Assembly: GCF_000091045.1 (NCBI RefSeq)
Contig: NC_006692.1
Span: 563,221 to 627,220 of the forward strand
Length of the DNA: 64,000 nt
Reading direction: 5' to 3'
Source of the DNA: Cryptococcus deneoformans JEC21
Lineage: Eukaryota; Basidiomycota; Tremellomycetes; Tremellales; Cryptococcaceae
Shown: positions 1 to 11,071 of the stretch, one piece after another
Layout of the letters: each line of letters begins with the position of its first letter
Position numbering within the stretch: position 1 is the stretch's first letter
Made by a program: the position numbers and the translations under genes
The notes under the pieces: generated by a model
Database searches by the model: none
Told to the model about the DNA's origin: nothing
Seen by the model: only the letters and a program-made list of their open reading frames with translations

Positions 1-848
1 AGTCACTTCACTCAGTTGGCGTAAAGTTGCCCTAGCTGTTGCCGGTATGGGTATCAGTCTCTTACAGTGCCTGTGGGAAGACATAGGGACAAACGTTAGC
101 GGCAAAGGGCAGGGATGAAGAAATCACATACCTCAGGGGACACTTTCCTGTTGATGCTGCCTGTTCGAGGATATATTCAACGAGTCGATGGGGTTGTAGT
201 GGAGGTAAAACAATGACATATATCACTAATAGACGTTAGTGCCGTATGCTGCCTACTAATTTACATTACTAACTCACAGCAGAAACCCTCCCTGCTGCAC
301 AATCCTTGATGTCATAGTCAGCGACACATAAGTAGACACCATTATGTGACCACCTACTGAATCTTTGAGACTTTGTGCTTTGGTCTTTCATGGATTCCAA
401 ATCCCTTTTCAGCATCTCTTCGAAATCCAGATTGCCCTCGTGTGAGTCCTCTTGTCCTTCAGAGGACTCGTGGTAAAGCTCGTCTGCTATCTTCTCGAGG
501 TGTTTGATTATCTCCAACTCTGCTGCTTTTTCCTTATCCTTTGTGGTAGATATAAGTATGCCTGGTAATGAGAGCTTTTCTGGCTGATCATCGCCGGTGT
601 TCAATCAGCTTCTCCCCGATGAGACTCCATTAGAATACAAGACGCACAAGGGGCTTCTCTCTATACTTATCCAACGGAAATACTTTTGGATGTTCTTTCC
701 CTTCATTTGATTGGTCATCCTGGTTGCCCTTTTCTCCGCCATTGCCGTTTCCTTTGTCCCCGCCTCCTGCGCCAAACTTGTAGAACTTGTGTTTCTGAGC
801 TGTCCTTTTCCCAGAGTTGTTCCCGTCTCCACTGCTTGCTTTTCCCAT
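1..848 (-). CDS. Hypothetical protein, partial (3' end lies beyond the left edge)
   Basis: I do not recognise this protein. The likely start is the ATG at 848, opening a Gly/Lys/Asn-rich N-terminus (MGKASSGDGNNSGKR). Exon 1 (848-648) joins exon 2 (583-278) across a 64-base intron with a GTGCGT donor and a CTGAT branch site, giving an in-frame KPL-PEKLSLPG junction. Exon 2 is acidic and helical in character. A GTGAGT donor follows at 277. A further exon of about 29 bases (160-132) and a clear 61-base intron (131-71, GCTAAC branch, CCCACAG acceptor) lead to an exon that stays open to base 1, so the gene continues off the window. The 277-161 intron is the least certain join, because an alternative acceptor gives an immediate stop. 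The start lies 307 bases from the divergent transporter gene. Confidence 0.5.
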
Positions 849-1155
849 GGTGATTTGACAGTAGATGTAGTGCTTGTATAGCTGTGAGCTGCTTGCGCTA
901 TGTATATTATGGTATCTGGCAGCAAGAGGAGTCGGCACTAGTAGTAGGGTAATAAATTTCGGTGATTCGTTGGGTTTGTTGTTGTTACGACTGGCGGGGC
1001 TCCATTGTCCAGCAAACGCCTCGATTTTTGATTCCGGATAGCTGTCTTCCGCGCAACGATTCATCTATATATGACGAAGATCTGATTATTTTGGATCTTG
1101 AAACATTTTGCCATCCTTGGCCGCTAGCCCTCGTCATACGGAGTGAATTCATCCA

Positions 1156-4100
1156 ATGCAGGATAGAAGACAACCACCAATTGCCATACCGCCCGCGCCG
1201 CTCCTTTCAGCATCAGTCTCAACTCCCCGTCGCCCTACACCGCAGAGAGAGCAAGAACCGTCAGACGACACAGTCCGGCGGGTACCGTCGTCGTACTTTT
1301 CTCTTCCTTACAGCTATAGTAGTCCTGCAGGCCCATCACACTGGAGGAACAAGCCGCTTGACAGTGGCTCAGCTCGTCGTCGCGACGGCAAGTTCCGTAG
1401 CGCTAGCGTTAAAACAGTGGGCAGCTTTTCTTTGAAGACACCGAATCGGCACGAAGATCTCGACAACTGGCAATCTCTTCAAGACATAACTGGAAGTGAC
1501 GTGGATGAAGATCAGATTGAAGACAAGGCAACAACAAATAGCCGATCGTCTTCGTTAGCAACTCCTAGCGCTCGGAGCGTACGGTCACTTTTCATATCTT
1601 CGGACTTGTCTGCAGACGCCTTGAGTATACCTGAAGGAAGAAGCCACACAAGCGATCGCATTTCTATAGTTGATCGGTTATCATTGTCTCCTACTCAACT
1701 GGAGGCCGGAGGTGATCATATTCTTTCTGTATCCCGAGATGATTCTCAACAAGAAGAAGGCACGCCTCGTGCTGCTGTACTACCATTACAATCGCCGGAA
1801 CCCATTGAAAGGCTGACTTCTGCTACACCCCTGTTGGAAGCCTCATTTCCTTCAGATTTCCTATCATCGAGACAACCTATTACTGAGACAAGGTCCATTG
1901 TAGAGAAGAAGGCTTCCACTTTGGAAGGTATGTCTTACTTGTTACTTAGTTTCATGCATCTGTTGACCTCTGTTGAAGGACATAGATATAGTTGGATTCC
2001 TCCCACATGGGCCACAAATATACTCAAATGCTCTATTGCCTACCTCATAGCCTCTTTGTTCACGTTTGTCCCTGCCCTTGCGTCTATGTTATCGACCCAG
2101 TCGGAGACCGATGCGCATGGGCGAGTTACTGCGGTACCCGCGTATTCCGCACATATGGTAGCAACTATCGTTGTATACGTGAGTAGGCGATGGTGCGTGA
2201 CTACGTGCTGAATCCTAAAATCCGCCTAGTTCAACCCGGCTAAAACATTGGGAAACATGCTTCTGTCAACCAGATATTGCTTCGTGCTCGCCGTACTTTC
2301 CACGGTAGTGTCCCTCTTAGCGACCCTGACGATTCGGTTATTCGATCATTACTCACCCTCACACGGAGAAAGATGGGATTTTATCAGTGAAATGGGTGAT
2401 TGGATCGTTTGTATAATTTGGATTGGAGGGACTATGGGTGTGTTAGCTTGGTCCAAGTTATGGGTCGGTAACCCAAGTTTCAATTCAGGTAAAGTAAATG
2501 TCTCTTCAACAGCTATACAGCGAAACTGATTGGACGAATAAGGCTGCTCAATGGCCGCAATGATTCTGTACAATGTTGTCATAAAAGAGGGTGCAGTGCC
2601 AAAATTAATAGAGATTTTGCTCATCGTCTTCACGGGAGGTCTGTGCGATGGTAGTCAACTGAACTTCTCACTGACTTGATATGACTTTAGTTTGCATCAC
2701 AAACCTTGTGTGCATCACCGTCTTCCCAGTGTCGGCGACTTCAAACCTTCAAAAATCAATATCCAAATCACTCAATTCTTTTTCCACACTCCTCGACCTC
2801 CTCACATCAACATTCCTCCTCGAGAAAAGCACAGTCAAAGAGAAGGGACTTACTCTCAAGGATGCAGTTAGAGACCATTCTGCCGCTTTCAAGACTCTGC
2901 AAAAGGACCTTTCAGAGGCTAAACACGAGCGAGTCCTTGATGGGAGGATCAGAGGCAGGAACTTGCAGCTCTACGATGCAGCAATCGTCAGCCTTGGTCG
3001 GTTGGCCCAACATTTGAGTAGTTTGAGGAGTAGCACCAGGCTCCAAGAAAGTCTGGTCCGCGCCAGTCGCGAGGGGCGGATCAGTTTGGAGGTCGGTGCA
3101 GAGCGTGGCCGTTCCAAAATATCCATTTCTGAGGTGGATGCCATTGACGATGAGAGAGGACAAGGATTATCTGAGGACATGGACATTGCTACAAGCGTGC
3201 ACCTTTTCTTGAAATTCAGAGAAATTGCCGGGACACAGATGGATGATTTGAACGTAAGTAACAATTGTTTTGATGATGTAAATTGGCTTGACTGTGAGCA
3301 GACTCGGTGCGATCAAGCCCTGGAAGCTGTACAGGCTCTTTCCCAAGCTCGTCAGATGCCCTGTATCGATCTCCCTTTGATCCGCTCCAAGCTCGCCACT
3401 TCCCTCAAGGAATTCACTCTTTCATCGAGCAGAGCCATCAAAAGGGTCTACGCGGGACCCCGGCGGAAGAAGGGTGTCTATTTCAAAACTGATCCAAGCT
3501 CTAGTGACAGTGGAGAGAGCGAGAGTGATGTGGAGAGTGAAAAGATTTACGGGGACGGAAACGAATGCAAGCTGGAGGCCACCGAAAACTTGCCCGTTGA
3601 AGATCAGCCCGACATTAACCACGGTCCTAATGAAACGGTCTTCTGGATCTACTTGTGAGTGTTCGGTCAACATTAAGATAGGAAGGCTGACGACGCACGC
3701 TACAGTTTCCTGTTTACTTTTGAAGAATTTGCACGTGAGATGATATTTCTTGTGGATACAATGGAGGAGGTGCGTTTCTGGCTTTTTTGTCGTATCAGTT
3801 ATTAACGTTTTCACAGATTGTTACGACTGAGAAAGTCACTTTCTGGGAGCATCTCAAAACAGTTATAATGCCAAAAAGAGGGAGGAAGGAGAAGAAAAGC
3901 GAGTACCTCTATAAACAGCTTCGTGAGTCTTGTAGTCATTATATTTCAAGATATTTTCCCAACCTCGCAACGCAGAAAACATTGTCCCAATCGACCCTTC
4001 TCAACTTCAGCCGCCATTGTACCCGAAAAATGGTCGTGATTCCACTGGACCCGTTATCGTGCCTGATTTGAAGTCACTCAGTTTTATTGGAAGGATCAAA

Positions 4101-5975
4101 CAGATGTTCTGGGCGTTAGGCGAAAGGTCTAAACAGCCTGACGCGCGTTATGCCATCAAAACTGGTCTCGGAGGCGGTAGGTTGGAAGACAGCCTTTTAG
4201 GATTCGCAAATTCTAATAGAAGATGCTTAGCTATGTTGGCTGCGCCAGCATTCACAGAAATTGGACGACCGATATTTCTGAGATTCAGAGGGGAATGGGC
4301 GCTGATCGCATACTTTGCTACCATGAGCCAAACCATCGGGCAAACCAATTTTTTGTGAGTTGTTGTGCAACAAAACATTCGCTTGACATATACATTGCCC
4401 CGCTTACAATGATTTAGATCGATGATGAGAATATTGGGAACTTTGTATGTTGAAAATAAAGCCTATGATTAGCAGATGCTGACTTTATTATAATGTAGAA
4501 TCGGAGCGGGAGCTGCTGTCCTTTTCACCAAATTGTGGGTCATAGTTTAAAATGCGAAGGATTGTCCCTTATCTTCTGCTCAGGTTTCCAGACAACAACG
4601 TTGCTCTTCCTATCCTAGGGTTTTTCTTCTCGATCCCCTGCTTCTATATTATAACTCAAATGCCCGATTACATGAATGCAGGGCGATTTATCCTCCTTAC
4701 ATATGTAGGTACAATCTTGTATCATGAGGAAAATGCTGAATCGACTTAGAATCTCACGTGCTTGTATACTTACAATACCAGAACGAGAGGAGACGTTACT
4801 GTTGAAATGATTGCCTATCGCCGATCAACAAGTGTTATTGTGGGCGTTCTGTGGGCTGCAATTGTTTCCAGGTACTGGTGGCCGTTCACCGCCAGGAGGG
4901 AGCTGCGTATGGGCCTGAGCGAGTAAGTCAGATGTCACCTTGCCCTTTCAGTTGCATTTTGATCATCGTCATATTGTTTGCTAGCTTCTGTCTTGATCTG
5001 TCCTATCTATATTCAAAACTCCTCACAACTTATGGTAATGGCGTCGACTACAATGGACTAAACGCCGTAGGAGCAGATACTGAAGAAGGAGAGTTGGAAC
5101 CTTTACTGCCGACAGATGCTATCAGGCATTCTCATCTCGATCACGGAGTAAGACAATTTATGGCCATGTAAGTCTGCGCGAATGAACATTTTGTCCATAA
5201 TCTCTTAATTTACTCGTGTCATTAGGGAATTGCATCTTCAGAGTCAGCTTGACAGTATGAAAAGCTTGCTGGCCCACACAAAAAACGAACCACGCCTAAA
5301 AGGACCGTTTGCATATGGATTCTATAAAGAGGTCCTACTTAGTTGCGAGCGAATGCTCGATAGGCTGCACAGTATGCGCTGTGTTACGACTAGAGATGAG
5401 TGGTAAGTTTACTGCCCAGTTTGCGGCCCAATACCAGTGGCGTTGACGAAAACTTATTAGGGACAACAATATCCGGGATACCTTTGTTATACCAGTCAAC
5501 AAGGAACGCCGAGAGATGGCTGGGAACGTCATTCTATATGTGAGTACGCTTGCAATCAGTGCCTTGTGGCTTACCGTTTACTCACTCTTACTGTAGTTCT
5601 ATACTTTGTCCGCCGGATTCCGGCTGCGGACGCCCGTGCCCCCATACCTTCCTCCAGCTGAGGAGGCTCGTCAGCGCCTCGTTGACGCCATTCGTTCCCT
5701 CGATGTCGTTCGACGCAGAAGCGTTCGTGGAGGTGGAAGACATCTCTTGTTCTTTGCATATACATTGGCCATGCAGGTGGGTCATTTTTAAAAAAAAACT
5801 TTTAACTGATGGCTTTTATCAATAGGAGGTGATAGCTGAGCTGGAGTATCTGGGAGCGATGATGCAGGAAGCTTTCGGTGTGATATCTGTCAGTTCCGCT
5901 GACGACTTTGAGGACTTATTCGAGGAGCCAGTAGAGGAAGTTGCCAAAGTGGGGAAAAGCCCGAAGAGCCTGTAA
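1156..5975 (+). CDS. Fungal ArAE/FUSC-type membrane transporter (DUF2421 family)
   Basis: Multi-exon gene of about 18 exons encoding roughly 1,305 residues. After a Ser/Pro-rich cytosolic N-terminus of about 250 residues comes a first membrane block (CSIAYLIASLFTFVPALAS, then segments around MLLSTRYCFVLAVLSTVVS and WIVCIIWIGGTMGVLAW). A long charged, helical central region follows. A second membrane block has ILGTLIGAGAAVLF, FPDNNVALPILGFFFSIP and VIVGVLWAAIVSRYWWP, ending in the family-typical ARRELRMGLSE. The soluble C-terminal part resembles the fungal DUF2421/ArAE_2 region. This order matches the fungal 'ER transporter 6TM N-terminal' plus ArAE_2 architecture, related to bacterial aromatic-acid exporters and yeast Bre4. 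Substrate and location are not evident. Introns are 45-63 bases, and the exon sum is a multiple of three. Two of them (1928-1978 and 3254-3301) are in frame and stop-free, so retention would only insert residues. Confidence 0.85.
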
Positions 5976-6219
5976 ATGTCGTATGCATTGCCGTCTGGTC
6001 AAGGACGATGGAGGATGTAGAAATGGTCTGGAAGGGGAGAGAGTTGTTGCATGGACGTCACACGGTAACATTGTGTAAATATCTACGTACGAAACATGCG
6101 CGTCATAAGAAACAAGGCACAACAAATGACAATCACGTGTCAGGAGCCATTGGGACAGATTTGGACCTTTGTATACAACTTTCTCAAACTTGGAATTTGG
6201 AGAGATAGCTCAGGAAACG

Positions 6220-8062
6220 ATGTCTTCCTCCCCAGAGCCCACCGCACTCACGGACCCCGCCTCCTATCTATGTCTCTCCAAATTCAACCGCCGACTGCCC
6301 CGCTGTCCTCGAACGAACCTCCCAGTCACTTTTTCCGACATTGGTGATCCAACGGGTATACCGCTTTTGTATCTTTTGCCAAGCGGATGCTCCAGGTGGA
6401 TAGGAGCTTCTTTGGGTGAGCTCTATGCTCCATGCAGTCCGTACCGTGTGAGAATATGGCTCACAAATACAAGACCCTCTGGCTGCGAGATTTGGAGTGA
6501 GGATCGTTGTCATTGATCGACCGGGATGTGGGGGTACAGGGCAAGTCCCTCTCGGAGAGCGGATTGACAGAAGCTGTGGTGCGGTTTAATGATCTAGGTG
6601 TTTCGCAGTTGTTGGGCTTTACCACTGACAAACTCTCGGTTAGAAATGGCAGTTTCAGTTCTTGAGACTCTGATGATCAAACCGGCTCATATCCTTGTTA
6701 GCTCTGCAGGGATCTAGCAAGTCTCCACTTACCATGTTGAATTAATATGAAAACGTCGCTGATCGTATATGGTCAGCTACGCACTCCATCTTTTGATTCA
6801 CCATCCCTCAGCATTTAAAACATCGCTCAATCCACCCCCGCGGTTGTATCTTATTGCTCCTTGGGTGCCCCTGCTGCCAATAGATCATCCTGACAGCTGG
6901 CCTTTCAAGTGGGATTGGATACCCACGCCATTCATTGCCACTCAACATATCACTGTATGCATTTTCACTTTTTCCATAGCAATTTAGCTGAGTATGACTT
7001 TGCCAGACACCACACCTACTGAAAGCCGCCGAGCAAGCTCAAAAAGCGTATGACAGAGGTCTCAAAGCAATCGACACAAGCATGTCATTTGTTATGAAGA
7101 TGTACAACTCATTTACCGAAGTTCCTTCATCGACTTCCTATTCTTCCGCTCAGGGCACAGCACCGCCATCGATGTCTCCTTCTACTCCATATGAACAAAC
7201 AAGTATCAAGCCTGGAATGAAGGAGGATGTTCAAGAAGGCCTGAATAACATTATGGGAGCAGGCATGGGCGAGGGTACAGAAGTGCAGGTGCCTCAATCC
7301 GAAGGAGAAGGGGGTAAGAAGGAACGGTACTGGGGGCCTACTCCATGTTGTGTGACTTGCGTGAGTGCAACGCTCCACGCAGCGATGTAGAATTGGCTAA
7401 AAGGACATAAAAGCTGGTGTCAAGCTACATGCAAGCTGAGAATGGTCAAGGTATCGGTCAAGGTATCATAACCGCACATCGCTCTGTAAGCCAATAGCTA
7501 ACGCTGTCCGGCAATAGATCATCTCTTGTGCCTCAACCGCGGACCTCGCGACACGGGAGGAGCGTGGCTTCAAACGGCACTATCTGATCTGGCAGCGACA
7601 ATCCAGTTTGCTCAAGAAGCCGTAGTTCCAAAAACGGCTGCAGAGAAGCTAGCAAGGAATAGCTTGCAGACTGGTCAGGCCAACGAGGCGGACGAAACCG
7701 GAACAGCGGGACATGTGAACGCCGTCGAATATCCCTTGGAAATGCATGTCTGGTGGGGCTGGATGGATGACATGGTCGTCAGGAAAGGACAATGTGAGTC
7801 CAGATATCGTTCCCGCATACCATTCTGAGACTTGTGTATAGTATATTTCAACCAGCTCGTCGGAGAATATTCTGGTGTCATTGACTTGTTGGTTCATGAC
7901 GTACCTGATGGGGACCACTCTGACTTGTAAGCTACCCATGAGTAGGGTGGATTGTCTAGTTGACTGATGTGATGCAGGATGTCGAGACCAGTAGGAATAC
8001 ATCACTGCTTCGAGCTTATTCGATCACAAAATGACACAAAGATGCCGAGTCGGGAGCTGTAA
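6220..8062 (+). CDS. Alpha/beta hydrolase fold protein
   Basis: About 462 residues in nine exons. The N-terminal half has the canonical fold landmarks: a strand ending in VVIDRPGCGGTG, and a nucleophile elbow HILVSSAGIYYALHLL, where the serine before AG is the likely nucleophile. The end of the protein has HDVPDGDHSDL, whose histidine is the likely catalytic base. A long Ser/Pro/Gly-rich lid or insert (residues about 215-290) interrupts the fold. The intron at 6717-6776 needs a GC-AG donor (TA|gcaagt): no GT site restores the frame, while this one rebuilds the nucleophile elbow exactly. The family is a fungal-expanded group of serine hydrolases or esterases whose substrate cannot be read from the sequence. 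It lies 244 bases downstream of the transporter, on the same strand. The assignment to the fold is firm; the chemistry is inferred. Confidence 0.85.
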
Positions 8063-8322
8063 CGAGACGACTGGTCATGGATATGGTTAGGAGGTGGGGA
8101 CGGAACTTGTATCATTCGCCAAAGATGTTCTATCCACTATTGTAAATCCTATTCAACTGTGTAGCTGTGTACAAGTACAGTTTTAGCATTCTTGAAAGAC
8201 AATGGAACTCTATTATATAAACATCTGGAGATCATGTTTAATCGTTGAATTTTCTAACCAGTCATTAGATCTGAATTGATGCTTCCCCGTTAGTCTGGAT
8301 GCTGCGATTAATCTATGCCCAC

Positions 8323-9011
8323 TTACGAGTCCTCAAGGTGATCATCAAAATCCCGTAGCCCCCTGTGGATTTTTTTCTCCCTAATGACCTTCAGCAAGCT
8401 TGCTGGTAATGATTGCGAAGTAATGGAGAAAGGTTCCGGAAGAAGGGTCGGCGACGCTGCAGGGACAGCTTGCAAAAGATATGGAGAAGCCTCAGTAGGA
8501 AGATAAGGCTGTGGTTGTTTAGATCCAACATTCTTTTCCAAGTTTGGTTGGTAGGACTTACGATATAGGCCGGTTGCCCAGCCGCCAATTTATCATTGTC
8601 GATCTTCGAGGAAGGAGCACGATAAGTTCAAACATACATTCAGAATCCATAAAGACCTATACTCACAGCCAAAGCGAAAGCTCCTTCAAAGCTTTCTCTT
8701 AAGATCTTCCACACCCTTTCCACGACTCTGGGAAGCCCATCGCCTTCATCCCTTGCAACATACACACCAACAATTCTCTTATGATTTATTTCAGCGTACT
8801 TCCCAACGATTGAGAGCCCTGCTTCCATCATGGGCGATAAGCTTGTGTAATGGTGCAGAATGGGTACGGCATCGTCGACTACTTGCTTCGAATCTTGAGA
8901 AGAGGAGGAGGAGAGCAAGACGCCGATAACAGTGGAAGAAGGTTGGGCGGCGGCGTGGAGGATGGGCAGGGAATAGGCGGTATCGGTTATAGAATAAGAG
9001 TACGAAGGCAT
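8323..9011 (-). CDS. EMC8: ER membrane protein complex subunit 8/9 (EMC8/EMC9, UPF0172)
   Basis: Three exons (9011-8667, 8603-8562, 8508-8323) give 190 residues, close to the usual family length of about 200. The first exon has the MPN-like core of UPF0172 proteins: LPILHAAAQPSSTVIGVLL, then DDAVPILHHYTSLSPMMEAGL and IVGVYVARDEGDGLPRVVER. After the splice comes IDNDKLAAGQPA, matching the family's conserved 'DN.KL' strand. As in EMC8/9, the JAMM metal ligands of active MPN proteases are not apparent, so a structural role is expected. In other eukaryotes the subunit sits on the cytosolic face of the EMC, which inserts membrane proteins into the ER. Starts are divergent from NAA20 with 311 bases between them. 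The subunit name EMC8 rather than EMC9 is nominal, since fungi generally carry one copy. Confidence 0.8.
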
Positions 9012-9322
9012 TCTCGCAGGACTGTTGCGTGGATGCAGTTATATAAGTAGAGTTCGTTCAGAGTTCGTTCGTTGGTGGATGACAACAGCGAGAAGAGTCA
9101 CGGCGGGGGTTAATGTCCAGGTGTCCCGATCTATATGTGTATCCTCCACTCTGATCTTTTACGAACGAGCAAGAAATCACCGGCGAGCGAGTGCAGAGTG
9201 TCCCGTTGTCTCTATCATTATTCCCGTCACAAGAAGCAGCCACAGCATCCCGTACTCCTTCTAAACACGCGTCTGGTCTCTCGCACACCCTTTATTCTAG
9301 GAATCTCAACCTCTCTGCGCAC

Positions 9323-10235
9323 ATGTCGGTCATTCGCCCGTTCGATCCCACAGACATCTTACGTTTCAACAATATCAATGCCGACCCATGGACAGCGACA
9401 GTGGGTTTCTCGTACTTGAGTAACATGAATATGCTGACGCTTCTAGTGAAGTATCATAATGGCTACTATGCCAGCTATACAGCGCAATGGCCTGACTGGT
9501 GTGTCGCCGTTGAAGGCGCTTATGACCCAACATTGAAAGCTTACAGTAAGCATGGAAGCTTCATCACACAGGCCCATCTTTTAACATTATCTCCAGTGAT
9601 CTCCAAACATGAGCCTCCGGCCCCCGATCCACAGCATCACGGTCATTTAACAGCTCTTTCAATTGCTCCATCGCACAGATCACTCGGACTCGCCCGTGTT
9701 CTCATGGATGTTCTCGAAGGATTAAGCGGACCAGGAGAGATAGCGGTGGAATGTAATAATGATCATGGAGCTCATGCGCACGAGCACCAAGCGGTCCCTA
9801 CCGGAGCAGCGCGCGATTCGGTGGATGCGTGGTTTGTAGATCTCTTTGTGAGGTGCAATAATGTCAGGGCAATAAGCATGTACGAAAAAATGGGGTACAG
9901 TGTGTACAGAAGGGTAGTTGAGTGAGTCCCTCTTTGTTTTCTCCTTCTAGTCATAGTGCTAACAGCGTACTACTAGCTATTATAATGGCATGGAGGGTGT
10001 TGGCTCTACAAGAGATGAATTGGACGGTTTTGGTATGGACGAACCCTTGCTTTTGACATCTAGGATGAATGGCAAACTGATTATTCCGCGTAGACATGAG
10101 AAAATCAATGCCTAAGGATAAGGTATGGTTTCAAAGTAGATTCTGAGAGCCAAGCTGACTCTTTATTAGGCCAAGCGATACGTTAGACCAAACGGCCGTG
10201 ACATTCTCGTCTCACCCGATCAAGTTTGGGCATAA
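9323..10235 (+). CDS. NAA20: N-alpha-acetyltransferase 20, NatB catalytic subunit
   Basis: GNAT acetyltransferase of 215 residues in six exons. Family landmarks run in order: FNNINADPWTAT, HGHLTALSIAPSHRSLGLAR (acetyl-CoA site R/Q-x-x-G-x-A type, here RSLGLA), VDLFVRCNNVRAISMYEKMG and YSVYRRVV, then DGFDMRKSMPKDK near the C-terminus. NatB acetylates N-termini that start Met-Asp/Glu/Asn/Gln together with the NAA25 auxiliary subunit. The first intron is 9401-9451: only the later acceptor (TGAAG) restores the family spacing TATYHNGYYASY. The neighbouring acceptor at 9445-9446 would give a stop. That intron is 51 bases and stop-free, so its retention adds 17 residues. Between the acetyl-CoA site and VDLFVR there is an extra His/Ala-rich insert of roughly 25-30 residues that is absent from the human and fission yeast proteins as I know them. 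Confidence 0.92.
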
Positions 10236-11071
10236 CTCCTGCCTCGAGATGCATAACGGCATATACACATTTATCGCACTAATCAGTTCATCTTTTCATT
10301 AATTATTCAACCATCATCGTCATTGTCAATCATTCCTATGTACTTATTACCGCAATGATTTGCCATCCGCCGTATAAATACAGTCTATATCAATTTTCTT
10401 CCCCCATTCTGATTGAGGTTTTCTTCGGTTCCAACTTTCTGCAAGGAAGATCGTGGCGAAATAAAATAAAAACTAGGGATACAGGGTGAAAATACGTCTC
10501 TTCATGAAAAGGAAGAATGAAGAATTGGGGTTTGAGAGTAATTTACGGAACAAGATGCGAAACTCGTGGCGCCAACTGATTGAAAGTTTGTGACTCGTGA
10601 TTGTTTCCCCAAACGAATTACCTCGCAAAGCGGCTAATAGATACTACTGATACACTTGTACGAACCCTGCTATTGCATTTATGACACTCTCCGATACAGC
10701 ATTCAAAAGCTGGCCGACTAACACATGAGTTCTTTGTTTATCAATATTGAGTAGACACTTGGAAATCTAAGCAGACGGATAGATCCATGCTCATTGCTCA
10801 TGCAAAACGGTCTTTATAAATACTTAGGAGATCCTATATCTTGAACTCGTATCACTATGGCGGGGACCGACAAACAACTATTTCCGTAGGAGATCTTGGA
10901 TAAGAATAAAGAAGTTATCGAAACAGACAATAAATAGTATGCCCATCTGCTGGGGCTAAGGACAAAAAGCCAGTATGTACAACCATCGGGAACTCCATTT
11001 AGGTGGTTGATTCGCTCAACTCCTATACGCTACACACAACCGCTTCAGTAAGAAAAGATCAAAGGCGATGA
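10236..11071. other. Convergent 3' intergenic region, no gene seen
   Basis: These 836 bases separate the 3' ends of NAA20 (+) and the single-finger C2H2 gene (-). I see no reading frame with coding character and no tRNA-like fold. It presumably holds both 3' UTRs and polyadenylation signals; several AATAAA-like stretches occur near 10460. Confidence 0.5.
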
